A stretch of DNA of 64,000 nucleotides from Actinobacillus succinogenes 130Z (GCF_000017245.1 NC_009655.1:186001-250000), one strand, 5' to 3'. Positions 1-8,219 are shown, counted from the first letter of the stretch. The notes: generated by a model not told the origin, from the letters alone. Numbers and translations are program-made.

Positions 1-896
1 GGCACACGCTCCCAAGTCAAGAATTTTGAGAATGCTACGGCGACACAGATTATTAACAATACGTTCGCCGCGCCTAATGCCGATTCTCGGGTTGCCAGCC
101 AAAGTTTTTTCAAATCCATATTGCGATAAATAAACATGCCTAGTATTAATGCATAAATCACCGCAACAGCCCCAGCCTCAGTAGGTGTAAAAATCCCCAT
201 TCGAATACCGCCAATAATGATAATTGGCAGTAAAAGAGCCAATACCGCATCTTTAGCCGAAACAATGATTTCTTTACAGCTTGCACGCTTTTCTCGAATA
301 GGCAAATAACCTCGCTTTTTAGAAATAATGGAAACCAAAACCATCATCATGATACAAAGCAGGGTTCCGGGGACAATACCCGCTAAAAATAAACGCCCAA
401 TAGAAACATTATTGACATAACCATAAATAATCATCGCTATACCGGGCGGAATAATAGGGGTAATGAGCGATCCGGCAGCTGTTACGGCTGCAGAAAATGA
501 AGCACTATAACCACGCGCAACCATTTGAGGTACAAGTAATTTCGAGTTCATTGCGGCATCCGCAATATTCGAACCGGATAAACCGCCCATTAATGTGCTC
601 AATGCGACATTAACCTGAGCCAAACCGCCACTCATATGCCCCGTTAATACTTCACAAAACTTGAGTAATCGTTCACTAATCCCTGTGTGATTCATAAATA
701 CTCCAGCCATAATGAAGAAAGGAATCGCAAGTAAAGTAACGCTTTCCAAACCGCCAGCTAGTCGTTGAATCAACATTACCATAGGTAAATTACTCATTAA
801 AAAATAGATTAATGTTGAACAAAAAATACAGAAAGCGACCGGTGTTCCAATAACAAAGAGAAACAATAGAATAGAAATAGGAATAATAACGTCCAT
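1..896 (-). CDS. dctM: TRAP transporter large permease DctM, partial (C-terminus beyond left edge)
   Basis: The reading frame runs leftward from an ATG at 894-896 and is open at the window edge, so about 298 N-terminal residues are present. It is a very hydrophobic protein whose translation contains the family's typical stretches (GGLSGSNIADAAMNSKLLVPQ and a PTEAGAVAVIYA segment). Known role of the family: the 12-helix DctM subunit forms the Na+-coupled channel of tripartite (TRAP) transporters, working with DctQ and the periplasmic binder DctP. The start lies only 2 nt after the dctQ stop, so the two are translated together. The context with lgoD and lgoR suggests L-galactonate or a related sugar acid as substrate; that is inference. 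Confidence 0.92.
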   Translation of the reverse strand, partial: MDVIIPISILLFLFVIGTPVAFCIFCSTLIYFLMSNLPMVMLIQRLAGGLESVTLLAIPFFIMAGVFMNHTGISERLLKFCEVLTGHMSGGLAQVNVALSTLMGGLSGSNIADAAMNSKLLVPQMVARGYSASFSAAVTAAGSLITPIIPPGIAMIIYGYVNNVSIGRLFLAGIVPGTLLCIMMMVLVSIISKKRGYLPIREKRASCKEIIVSAKDAVLALLLPIIIIGGIRMGIFTPTEAGAVAVIYALILGMFIYRNMDLKKLWLATRESALGAANVLLIICVAVAFSKFLTWERV

Positions 897-898
897 AA

Positions 899-1390
899 TT
901 AATCCCCCTTATTACTAAGTTTGAAGTAATAAGCAATTTTTCTTAATTCATAATAAAGCATAAATAATGCACTAATCGGAATGATGGCATAAATATAGAC
1001 ATAAGAAATTTGTAATGCCGGTGTGAAACGCATTTTCGACATTGGTAATAATTTAAATCCCCAATAAATCATAAATCCCAAACAAAAAATCATGATTAAG
1101 GGTTGAATCACTCCGTCTATGAAATTTGCTATCTTGTTCGGAATTTTAGTTAATAGATAATCAATGCGAATCAATTCATTGTTTTTACATAAGGCGCTTG
1201 ATGCCAAAAATGTAAACCAAATAAAAAATACGACACAGATTTCTTCTACCCAGGCACTAGGAGTATTTAAAAAATATCTCATAACTACGCCGTAACCCGA
1301 TAACAGAACAATTAACGCTAAGAAAAATGATGCTAATATTTCATCAATATCACTTAGCCAAAATTTCTTTTTAATTGTTGGTTTAGACAT
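899..1390 (-). CDS. dctQ: TRAP transporter small permease DctQ
   Basis: A 163-residue membrane protein with four predicted helices at about residues 20-41, 51-68, 89-111 and 129-146, the standard DctQ topology and length. The motif WVEEICVVFFIWFTFLA between helices 1 and 2 is characteristic of the family. DctQ links the binding protein and DctM in the inner membrane. It sits between dctP (53 nt upstream) and dctM (2 nt downstream) in one operon. A perfect palindrome lies in the gap to dctP. Confidence 0.93.
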   Translation of the reverse strand: MSKPTIKKKFWLSDIDEILASFFLALIVLLSGYGVVMRYFLNTPSAWVEEICVVFFIWFTFLASSALCKNNELIRIDYLLTKIPNKIANFIDGVIQPLIMIFCLGFMIYWGFKLLPMSKMRFTPALQISYVYIYAIIPISALFMLYYELRKIAYYFKLSNKGD

Positions 1391-1409
1391 AACAAAACCT
1401 CTATATAGA

Positions 1410-1435
1410 ATGGCGTTCAGCTAGCTGAACGCCAT
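1410..1435. promoter_or_regulatory. Perfect 26-bp palindrome between dctP and dctQ
   Basis: Thirteen-base arms, ATGGCGTTCAGCT and its exact complement, meet without a loop (about 11 pairs remain if RNA forms a 4-base CTAG loop). There is no U-run, so it is more likely a hairpin that protects dctP mRNA from 3' decay and lowers expression of the permeases than a full terminator. It could instead be a protein-binding dyad. Confidence 0.7.
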
Positions 1436-1443
1436 AAGTGCGG

Positions 1444-2430
1444 TCAAAATTGAGAAAGTTTTTCCTGAACATTTTTATAAAGATTTGGTGACCATTCAGG
1501 GAATCCTGTGGAAATAACATCGGCAACAGATGCTTCGAAAGCCGGCAAATCGACATCGTTAACCGTTACACCCGCTTTCTTCAAATTTTCCAATGCTTCA
1601 TTTTCAGCCTGTTCAATTAATCCTCCACCATAAGTCACCATTTCACGACTTGCATCTACAATAATCTTTTGTTGTTCCGGCGTTAAGTTATTCCAAAATG
1701 CCGTACCAGCCACAAATGGAGACATGTGTTTAGTATGAGCAGTTAAATTCAGATTTTTAGCGACTTCAAAAAACTTCCCACCGAATAATACAACAGTAGG
1801 ATTTTCTAAACCGTCAATAATCCCTTCGGATAAGCCGGGGTAAACATCAGATAATGACATCGGTGTCGGAACCCCACCCATCGCGTTAATCGTTTGTAAG
1901 AACAAGCGTGAATGTTGAACACGGACTTTCATACCTTTAAGGTCACTTGGTTTTGTTACCGGTTTCTTTGTTAATAAATGACGCGTACCATAAATTACAT
2001 CAGGAACGATAATATGAATATCATGTTGATCTAATTTATCGCTTAAATCTTTAAACCAGTCAGAATGTAATAACTTAGATTTTTTCTCAAATGATTGGCT
2101 AATATACGGCGCATTAATAACACCAAGATCAGGCACAATATCCATTAATGCGCCGTAATCACTGATAGTAATAATATTTGCTCCGAATTTTGCCTGTTCC
2201 AATACCTCAGTTTCACTACCTAATTGGCTCGATGGAAACAATTTAAATACGATGTCGCCATTAGACTTTTCTTTGACTTTGTCCGCCCAAAAGTGCATTG
2301 CTTTATCGATAGGTTCGCCAGGCTGGTTACCATAAGCAACCATGATTTCCGTTTCTGCTTGAGCGTTAATTGCTAATCCTAATAAACCCACTGAAAGGAT
2401 AGCTTTGATTGATTTAGAAAGTAATTTCAT
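1444..2430 (-). CDS. dctP: TRAP transporter substrate-binding protein DctP
   Basis: A 328-residue periplasmic binder of the DctP/TeaA family. Residues 1-25 form a signal peptide ending at AQA. The middle holds the family hallmark LKGMKVRVQHSR, whose Arg normally contacts the substrate carboxylate, followed by DGLENPTVVL. It delivers an acidic substrate to DctQM. It is the first gene of the dctPQM operon, and starts 134 nt after lgoD ends on the same strand. The stop codon is overlapped by an uptake signal (1436-1444). The lgoD/lgoR neighbourhood suggests L-galactonate as ligand; E. coli uses an MFS carrier (LgoT) for this step, so the TRAP system would be a replacement. Confidence 0.92.
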   Translation of the reverse strand: MKLLSKSIKAILSVGLLGLAINAQAETEIMVAYGNQPGEPIDKAMHFWADKVKEKSNGDIVFKLFPSSQLGSETEVLEQAKFGANIITISDYGALMDIVPDLGVINAPYISQSFEKKSKLLHSDWFKDLSDKLDQHDIHIIVPDVIYGTRHLLTKKPVTKPSDLKGMKVRVQHSRLFLQTINAMGGVPTPMSLSDVYPGLSEGIIDGLENPTVVLFGGKFFEVAKNLNLTAHTKHMSPFVAGTAFWNNLTPEQQKIIVDASREMVTYGGGLIEQAENEALENLKKAGVTVNDVDLPAFEASVADVISTGFPEWSPNLYKNVQEKLSQF

Positions 2431-2536
2431 ATTGTCCTCACATATTAATGATGATAGATAATAAATTTACAACTTCGTAAATGAATAACTACTACGATGA
2501 AAATTTTTATTAATTTCTGCTACATATCATACTTAC

Positions 2537-2569
2537 CTGTTTTTTATCTGTTTTTTATTTGTTTCTAAT
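2537..2569. promoter_or_regulatory. Tandem 11-bp direct repeats before dctP, candidate LgoR operator
   Basis: CTGTTTTTTAT occurs twice in immediate tandem (2537-2547, 2548-2558), followed by a weaker third copy (2559-2569). The same 11-mer occurs at 3688-3698 upstream of lgoR, also preceded by a close copy exactly 11 bp away. One-turn spacing at both places suggests co-operative binding on one face of the helix. Assignment to LgoR is inference. Confidence 0.45.
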
Positions 2570-3569
2570 ATAAAATAACAGATTTAATTAACGATTTATT
2601 CTTGGTAATCTCTTCCTCATAAATATCCGCTAATCCATCATATTTGAATGTATGAGTCAGCATCATATTCGCTGCAATTTTGCCTTCAGCCATTAACCGC
2701 TGTACTTTCTCAAAATCTTCTAATGTCGCATTACGGCTCCCCATAAGAGTGGTTTCTTTTTTATGGAAATCAGGATCACTAAACTCAATTGAGCCTTTAT
2801 GTAAACCGACAAATACGATCCGACCGCCATGACGGATTAAATTTACCGCATTGTTCATTGCCCTTTGATTACCTGTCGCATCAATAACAATTTCAGGTAA
2901 ACGACCGTTAAAATAATCTTCTACTTTTTCATTAATAGGATCCAATGTAGGTACCGGAATATTTGCCTGAATATGTTTACGTCGTTCTTCACTCGTATCA
3001 GCAATCACGACATTTGCGCCATCGGCATGAGCAATCGCGGCGGCGCCAAGTCCAATAGGACCGGCTCCCACGACTAAAACATCATCCCCAACGTTTATTT
3101 GTGCGCGTCTTACTGCATGTGCACTAATAGCATAAGGTTCGATTAGCGCAGCAGTAACATCATTAACATTGTCAGAAACGGGTAAAATATTTTGAGCGGG
3201 TGCAACGAGATACTCACTAAATGCGCCGTCTTGATGAACGCCGATAACCGAAATTTTCTCACAACAATTCGTTTTACCGCTTAAACATGCCCCGCACTTA
3301 CCACAGGAAACATAAGGGATTAATGCCACCCGTTGACCTACTTTGAATTTATCTACATTTTTACCTAAATCCGTTATCACACCGCTTGCCTCATGTCCTA
3401 ATACACGCGGGTATTCAAAGAATGGTTGATTACCGGCATAAGCATGAATATCCGTACCACAAATACCAATCGCTGCAATTTTCAATTGCACTTCATTTTC
3501 TTTTGGTTGCGGCTTTTCTCTTTCCTCTAAAACAAGTTTAAACGGTTCTTTACATACTAGTGATTTCAT
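2565..3569 (-). CDS. lgoD: L-galactonate 5-dehydrogenase-like Zn alcohol dehydrogenase (LgoD/YjjN family)
   Basis: A 334-residue medium-chain dehydrogenase. Catalytic zinc ligands are visible as Cys37 (ICGTD), His59-Glu60 (GHE) and the Glu144 region; the structural zinc loop has Cys89, 92, 95 and 102-103. The Rossmann motif GAGPIG is at 168-173. Long stretches (NQPFF-YPRVLGHE, NCCEKISVIGVHQDG, KKETT-MGSRNAT) match my recollection of E. coli LgoD, which oxidises L-galactonate to D-tagaturonate with NAD+. The length fits the family. It is transcribed away from lgoR, whose E. coli counterpart also neighbours lgoD. Downstream tagaturonate genes (uxaB, uxaA) are not in this window. Close paralogues act on L-idonate, L-gulonate or sorbitol. 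Confidence 0.85.
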   Translation of the reverse strand: MKSLVCKEPFKLVLEEREKPQPKENEVQLKIAAIGICGTDIHAYAGNQPFFEYPRVLGHEASGVITDLGKNVDKFKVGQRVALIPYVSCGKCGACLSGKTNCCEKISVIGVHQDGAFSEYLVAPAQNILPVSDNVNDVTAALIEPYAISAHAVRRAQINVGDDVLVVGAGPIGLGAAAIAHADGANVVIADTSEERRKHIQANIPVPTLDPINEKVEDYFNGRLPEIVIDATGNQRAMNNAVNLIRHGGRIVFVGLHKGSIEFSDPDFHKKETTLMGSRNATLEDFEKVQRLMAEGKIAANMMLTHTFKYDGLADIYEEEITKNKSLIKSVILY

Positions 3570-3676
3570 AATAATTCTCTCTTCTAACGAAATAATTAAA
3601 AAGTGAAGATATTATTGATTTAATTTTTATTAAGTTATAAATTTCTTTGCAGTAATGTGATCAAAGAATAATTTTA

Positions 3677-3698
3677 GTGTTTTTTAACTGTTTTTTAT
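3677..3698. promoter_or_regulatory. Tandem 11-bp repeats in the lgoD-lgoR intergenic region
   Basis: GTGTTTTTTAA (3677-3687) is followed directly by CTGTTTTTTAT (3688-3698), the second identical to the two repeats before dctP. The pair ends 18 bp before the lgoR start, well placed for autoregulation and for control of divergent lgoD. Confidence 0.45.
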
Positions 3699-3716
3699 TA
3701 CTAGACCGGGCAGTAT

Positions 3717-4628
3717 ATGAGTAGAGATTTAAATCTAAGACAGGATATTATTAATCGATTGATTGACGATATATCATCAGAACTATTGGAATCGCCTTTA
3801 CCTTCATTATCAACACTTGCAGGTTTATACAACGTCAGCAGAACAACCATCCGACACGCAGTACATTATCTAACAGAACAAAATATTCTGAATAAAACAA
3901 ATGATAAATTAATCGTTATTCAAAAACCAACAGAAGATCTTAAAATAACCTATATAAAAATCAAAAAGTTAGAGAATAACCAATTACAGAAATTAGAAAA
4001 ATACTTCAGCTATGCAGTACAACAGAAAATTATCAAACCCGGTGATGATTTTACAGAGTTGGAATTAGCGAAAAAAGCAAATGTAGATATTTTTACCGTG
4101 CGCGAATATCTCATCCAATTCTCTCGTTTTAATTTGATTTCCCATATCACGGCAGGTAAATGGAAACTCACAAAATTGACTCAGCATTACGCCGATAAAT
4201 TATTTGAATTAAGAGAAATGCTTGAATGTCATGCATTAAATTGCTTTATGAATTTACCCAAAGATGATATTCGTTGGAAAAAGATGAAATTTTTATTGCA
4301 GGAACACCGCGCACTAAGGGATAACATCATTGAAAAATATCCTGATTTTTCCCTATTAGATCAACAATTGCATTCTCTTATTTTATCCGCTGCCGATAAT
4401 CCCTTCATTAATGATTTTATTAATTTAATTTCTGTTGTTTTTCATTTTCACTATCAATGGGATAACAAAGATTTACGCACTAGGAATATCTTAGCGGTAG
4501 AAGAACACTTGGCTATCCTAGTGAAAATCGTAAGCCAAGATGACTTAGGCGCAATTACAGAATTGAAGCGTCATTTACGGACGGCTAAGAAAGGGTTGAT
4601 GAACAGTATTAACCGGATGAATGAATAA
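3717..4628 (+). CDS. lgoR: GntR/FadR-type transcriptional regulator, LgoR-like
   Basis: A 303-residue protein, about the length of E. coli LgoR (YjjM). Residues about 29-57 read as a winged helix-turn-helix (NVSRTTIRHAVHYLTEQNIL). Residues about 112-143 read as a second one (TELELAKKANVDIFTVREYL). From about 155 on there is an FCD-like helical ligand domain (FELREMLECHA, then DQQLHSLILSAADNPFI, with His residues typical of the metal site). Two DNA-binding motifs in one chain are unusual for GntR proteins. It lies divergent from lgoD with 147 bp between. The gene is strongly AT-rich. The start at 3717 has no strong Shine-Dalgarno sequence. Confidence 0.8.
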   Translation: MSRDLNLRQDIINRLIDDISSELLESPLPSLSTLAGLYNVSRTTIRHAVHYLTEQNILNKTNDKLIVIQKPTEDLKITYIKIKKLENNQLQKLEKYFSYAVQQKIIKPGDDFTELELAKKANVDIFTVREYLIQFSRFNLISHITAGKWKLTKLTQHYADKLFELREMLECHALNCFMNLPKDDIRWKKMKFLLQEHRALRDNIIEKYPDFSLLDQQLHSLILSAADNPFINDFINLISVVFHFHYQWDNKDLRTRNILAVEEHLAILVKIVSQDDLGAITELKRHLRTAKKGLMNSINRMNE

Positions 4629-4676
4629 TCCGTCAAAAGTGCGGTCAAAAATAAAATGTTTTTTTAGCCCCTACAC

Positions 4677-5186
4677 CTATTCCGCCGTTTTCTGGTAACC
4701 GTAAATCAAAAAAGTCTGCAAGCTGTCGCCCATGTTGGCGATGTGCGGATAGCGTCCCCACCGGCGGAATCCCAGCTTTTCGAACATTTTACGGCTGATG
4801 TGATTTTCCTCAATAACATACGCCATTAAAGTATGTACGTCCAATGCGGTCATTTGTGCCTGTAAAAACCGGATTGCCTGCGATCCGTAACCCCGTCCTT
4901 TTGCAGATTGATCCAGATAAACGCTGATTTCGACGGTTTGATCGAAGGCGGCGCGATCATAAAAAGGTGAAAAGGAACACCAACCTAAAATTTTGTTTTT
5001 TTCCACCGCACTTTCCAACACCCAAATCGGATGGCGGGAACTGTTCAAATGCGCTTCAAACCAGGGGCGACGCGCTTGTTCGGTTACGGGCTGCAAATCG
5101 GCGGTAATGCGGCGTGAGGGAATCGCCTGATTATAAATCGCCACAATCTGCGGCAAATCCTGTTCTTTCGCCGTTCTGATTTTCAT
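4677..5186 (-). CDS. GNAT N-acetyltransferase, phosphinothricin acetyltransferase-like
   Basis: About 169 residues starting at the ATG at 5186, 3 nt after the narQ stop; an upstream ATG at 5204 would overlap narQ and add only six residues. The N-terminal KIRTAKEQDLPQIVAIYNQAI and the acetyl-CoA loop QSAKGRGYGSQAIRFL (around residues 98-113) are typical of the PAT/YncA branch of GNAT enzymes, followed by ENHISRKMFEKLGFRRWGRYPHIA. Family members acetylate amino-acid-like substrates such as methionine derivatives or phosphinothricin; the true substrate here cannot be read. It appears to be cotranscribed after narQ. Confidence 0.85.
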   Translation of the reverse strand: MKIRTAKEQDLPQIVAIYNQAIPSRRITADLQPVTEQARRPWFEAHLNSSRHPIWVLESAVEKNKILGWCSFSPFYDRAAFDQTVEISVYLDQSAKGRGYGSQAIRFLQAQMTALDVHTLMAYVIEENHISRKMFEKLGFRRWGRYPHIANMGDSLQTFLIYGYQKTAE

Positions 5187-5188
5187 CG

Positions 5189-6874
5189 CTATAACAATAT
5201 GCAAACTTCGGTGCCGCCGGTCGGGCGGTTCTTAATGGTTAATTTCGCGTTTAACTGACGGCTGCGCTCTTCCATAATCCGCAAACCGTAATGACCTTCC
5301 GGTTCATCCAGACTCGCAATGCCGACACCGTCGTCACGGATAATGATTTCCTGTTCGCCATCCTCATTGGTATGCGCGATCACCTCAATCAGATTTGCCT
5401 TAGAATGTTTAATCGCATTCAATACGGCTTCACGCACAATCTGCAATGCATGCACCAACTGCTGGGCATTGAATACGTGCGACGGCAGATTGCAGGTCAC
5501 ATTCATGTGAATAGAGGTTTGATTGCGCAGGCTGTCTATCACTTGTTCCAACGCAAGTTTTAGATTCGCTTCCTGCACGGTTAAACGGAAGGTTGCCAAC
5601 AGCTCCCGTAATTGGGTGTAACCGCCGGTCAGCGCCTGTTCGAAATCGCGGATAATCGCCAGACTTTTGTTTTTCGCATTCGGCTCGTCTTTGTTCAGAT
5701 GATGTTTTAACAGGGTTAACTGAATTTGCAGATAAGCCAGCACTTGCGCCAGCGAATCATGCAGTTCGCGGGCGATAATGGAACGTTCTTCCATCAGTAA
5801 CAGTTGCTGTTGCTGGCGTTGCGTTTGGCTGAAATATAAAGCGCGTCCCAACATTTGTCCGATATTTTCCAAAATACGCGGATCCGGGCAAGGCAATCCC
5901 GCCTGCCAGCGCAATTCGCCTATGCGGTTGCTGTCGGCGCCCACATCCGCCGATTGCCAGCTTAAACTTTCGCTCGGTTCGCCCAGCATAATGCGGGTGT
6001 CGTCGGCGATAAGCACTAATTCCAACGCCCGCAAATGTTCCGCCAGCATGACATTTTTCATTACCGCGCGTAAATGTTCATTGTCCGTATCCGAACCGGA
6101 AAGTGCCTGCGAACAATGATACAGCATAGACAACGTGCGGTTGGTTTGGGTGAGTTTTTGCGTTTTTTCCGCAATACGTTCTTCCAGATTGGAATAAATT
6201 TTGCTCAGTTCCGAAGACATTTGGGTGAACGCTTTGGCTAAATCACCCAGTTCGTCCGGTCGGTTCGTATCCAACGGAATATGCTGAAAATTGCGCATTT
6301 GAATCTGCACGCTGGCACGGGTTAATTGTTGTAACGGCGCCGCCACCTGTTTTTTAACAAAGGCGGTAATGCAGGCGACCAGTGCAATAATCAACAGCAT
6401 GGACACCACTATCACTACGCTGGTGATAATCAGTTTTCGTTCGGCAAACCGTTGCAGGGCAAAGACGAAGCGATCCACTTGTAACACGTAATTTTCCAGA
6501 TTGGCGTCGTAAGATTTCACATCTTTAACTAAAGCGTTTTTTTCCATTTTGCCCCAGTCGGCGATGAGATCATGGTAGGCATTTTTCAGCTCTTTCGGTG
6601 CTAAAAATTGGGTGTCGATTTGACTTAAAGACAGCGAATGCAAGGATTTGCGGTATTCGCGTAAATCCTGATACAGCAAATCCGGATGGTTTTTTAAGTT
6701 ATACAGAATGCGATAGCTTTGATAACGCAGCGAACCCGATACGTTAATCTGTTCGGCATCGGAACGGTTGCTCACCATAATGCCGAGCGCGAAGGTAGTG
6801 ATTATGCCGGCAAAAATAATTACCGTAATCAGATAGCGGGCAATGCGCGTAGTCACCGATTTTTTAACGTTCAC
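5189..6874 (-). CDS. narQ: Nitrate/nitrite sensor histidine kinase NarQ
   Basis: I place the start at a GTG at 6874 because AGGA stands six bases upstream; it gives 561 residues, close to H. influenzae NarQ, while the longer frame from 6931 runs into the dps terminator. Features in order: first membrane helix at about residues 12-34; periplasmic P-box-like SGSLRYQSYRI, which binds nitrate in NarX/NarQ; second helix about 150-175; HAMP linker; GAF-like region; HisKA_3 motif ARELHDSLAQVLAYLQ with the phospho-His; ATP-binding N-box REAVLNAIKHSKAN and DDGVGI, then HYGLRIMEER. It senses nitrate/nitrite and phosphorylates NarP. The regulator gene is not adjacent, as usual in Pasteurellaceae. Confidence 0.93.
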   Translation of the reverse strand: MNVKKSVTTRIARYLITVIIFAGIITTFALGIMVSNRSDAEQINVSGSLRYQSYRILYNLKNHPDLLYQDLREYRKSLHSLSLSQIDTQFLAPKELKNAYHDLIADWGKMEKNALVKDVKSYDANLENYVLQVDRFVFALQRFAERKLIITSVVIVVSMLLIIALVACITAFVKKQVAAPLQQLTRASVQIQMRNFQHIPLDTNRPDELGDLAKAFTQMSSELSKIYSNLEERIAEKTQKLTQTNRTLSMLYHCSQALSGSDTDNEHLRAVMKNVMLAEHLRALELVLIADDTRIMLGEPSESLSWQSADVGADSNRIGELRWQAGLPCPDPRILENIGQMLGRALYFSQTQRQQQQLLLMEERSIIARELHDSLAQVLAYLQIQLTLLKHHLNKDEPNAKNKSLAIIRDFEQALTGGYTQLRELLATFRLTVQEANLKLALEQVIDSLRNQTSIHMNVTCNLPSHVFNAQQLVHALQIVREAVLNAIKHSKANLIEVIAHTNEDGEQEIIIRDDGVGIASLDEPEGHYGLRIMEERSRQLNAKLTIKNRPTGGTEVCILL

Positions 6875-6929
6875 AATAAATCCTGCTGAGTAGAAAACGC
6901 GGTGTATTGTAACAAAAAACGGGAACAAC

Positions 6930-6972
6930 AAAAAAGTGCGGTCACAAAAAACCGCGTTTTTGCGACCGCACC
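6930..6972 (-). terminator. Uptake-signal terminator of dps
   Basis: GTGCGGTC (6936-6943) and GACCGCAC (6964-6971) form the arms; on the minus strand the stem is followed by a T-run. It is placed between the dps stop and the narQ start. Confidence 0.75.
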
Positions 6973-6988
6973 CTAAAATACCCGAATA

Positions 6989-7555
6989 TTACAGATTTCC
7001 GTTGCCGTTATCCAAATGGGCGCGGATAAACCAGTGTAATTTTTCCAATGCCCGGGTTTGCGCTACCAACAAATCTTCACTAATCGGATCCAATTCGCCG
7101 AAGTGTTCCAATACGAAACGGTGAGATTCGATATTATGTGCATAGTATTTGTCGAGAATACGCAAATGATCCTGCGCGCCGGCCCGGCCTAACGGATATT
7201 CCGGCGTTTGACGGATTGCCACCAGATTGCCCGGCAAACCGTTCGGCGCCACGCCCAAGGCGGCGATACGTTCGGCGATTTCGTCTACAAAGTCGCGCAC
7301 TTCGTCAACCTGATCGTCCAGCATTTCGTGTACCGCGATAAATTGAGGCCCTACTACGTTCCAGTGAGCGTGTTTTAGAATTAATTGCAGTTCGTTCAAG
7401 CCCTGTAAACGCGTTTGTAATGCGTCTGCGATGGAATGCCCGGTTTTTACGTCCAAGCCCGGTACGGTATGAGCGGCATTTTTATTAACGTCCGCCGTTA
7501 AAGATTTCGATTTTTCGGTTAAGGTTAAAACCGGATAATTCATTTTGTCTGACAT
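6989..7555 (-). CDS. dps: DNA starvation/stationary phase protection protein Dps
   Basis: A 188-residue ferritin-like protein. The di-iron site of the Dps family is visible: LKHAHWNVVGPQF with the His pair, then HEMLDDQVDEVRDFVDEIAERIAALG with the Asp/Glu ligands. The protein forms a 12-subunit cage that oxidises Fe2+ with hydrogen peroxide and shields DNA. The Lys-containing N-terminal extension (about 30 residues) is the part that binds DNA in relatives. It is divergent from yfcZ across 243 bp that hold an OxyR-like site. A USS hairpin ends transcription before narQ. Confidence 0.96.
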   Translation of the reverse strand: MSDKMNYPVLTLTEKSKSLTADVNKNAAHTVPGLDVKTGHSIADALQTRLQGLNELQLILKHAHWNVVGPQFIAVHEMLDDQVDEVRDFVDEIAERIAALGVAPNGLPGNLVAIRQTPEYPLGRAGAQDHLRILDKYYAHNIESHRFVLEHFGELDPISEDLLVAQTRALEKLHWFIRAHLDNGNGNL

Positions 7556-7655
7556 AACGTTTCTCCTTCTGTATTTTGCTGCTGCTTTTTTGTTTTGTCG
7601 AGTTTATTATATGGCGCGCGAACCGCTTTTCCAATTGTTATCCCGAATAGTTAAA

Positions 7656-7692
7656 ATAGAAACAGACTATCACTTATCGATATAACAATTGT
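7656..7692. promoter_or_regulatory. OxyR-like operator upstream of dps
   Basis: Four tetranucleotide elements appear with exact seven-base spacing: ATAG-N7-CTAT-N7-CGAT-N7-TTGT, compared with the OxyR consensus ATAG-N7-CTAT-N7-ATAG-N7-CTAT. The first two are perfect, the last two degenerate. It is 101 bp upstream of the dps start. OxyR control of dps is known in Haemophilus and E. coli. Nested here is a perfect 10-bp inverted repeat, CAATTGTTAT (7632-7641) with its complement at 7682-7691. Confidence 0.5.
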
Positions 7693-7798
7693 AAATTCCT
7701 ATCAAAATAGGACAATTACCGCCTTGAAGGTTGCTTACCGCCGCATTTGAGGGTAAAGTGAGGAAACAGGTTAACTCACAACTATAGGACAATAACTT

Positions 7799-8089
7799 AT
7801 GAAAAACGATAAACCCGTCGAATGCGTCGGTTGCAACACCTTTGATGTAGGTTCTATTCTGGATAACAGCGATTTAAAAGCGGATTTCGACAAAGTGTAC
7901 CCGACCCGGGCGGAAGCGGAAGCGGCATTGGCGAAACTGACCCAAAAAGCACGGGACACCGAAACCGAACCCTGCCAAATTCAAAGTGAGATTAATGAAG
8001 CCGAAGGCGGTTTTCGCTTAAAAGCCGGTTTCGTATTCAGTTGTCAGGCGGAAGCCGTGATTTTCCAATTAGGCACGCGTTCCGTTTAA
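7799..8089 (+). CDS. yfcZ: YfcZ/YiiS family protein (UPF0381)
   Basis: A 96-residue soluble protein matching the YfcZ/YiiS family in length and pattern: N-terminal CVGCNTFDVGSILDNSD, a charged helix PTRAEAEAALAKLTQKAR, and a C-terminal FSCQAEAVIFQLGTR. Several cysteines are conserved in the family. The function is not known. It is transcribed alone: a USS-pair terminator follows at 8105-8148. The dyad CCTAT-N4-ATAGG at 7698-7711 lies upstream and could be an operator. Confidence 0.88.
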   Translation: MKNDKPVECVGCNTFDVGSILDNSDLKADFDKVYPTRAEAEAALAKLTQKARDTETEPCQIQSEINEAEGGFRLKAGFVFSCQAEAVIFQLGTRSV

Positions 8090-8104
8090 AGTTATCGATT
8101 CGAT

Positions 8105-8148
8105 AAAAGTGCGGTCCAAAAAACTTTCGTTTTTCCGACCGCACTTTT
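8105..8148 (+). terminator. USS-pair terminator after yfcZ
   Basis: AAAAGTGCGGTC (8105-8116) pairs with GACCGCACTTTT (8137-8148); the second arm ends in the T-run. The two arms are complete uptake signals in opposite orientation. Confidence 0.85.
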
Positions 8149-8219
8149 CTTGGCGTAACGGTTTTGCAAGCCGACATAACGCCGTTTCTGTCAACCGTTC
8201 TCATATAATTAATTGTTTC

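Noticed and set aside
2537..2569. T-rich repeats as terminator of lgoD
   Set aside because: lgoD runs on the minus strand, where these are A-rich, and no stem precedes them; operator repeats fit better.
3652..3672. CRP site in the lgoD-lgoR region (TGTGATCAAAGAATAA)
   Set aside because: Only one half-site matches; the second half is absent.
8109..8219. N-terminal extension of the ClC protein
   Set aside because: It is encoded by the terminator hairpin of yfcZ and shows no membrane or family sequence.
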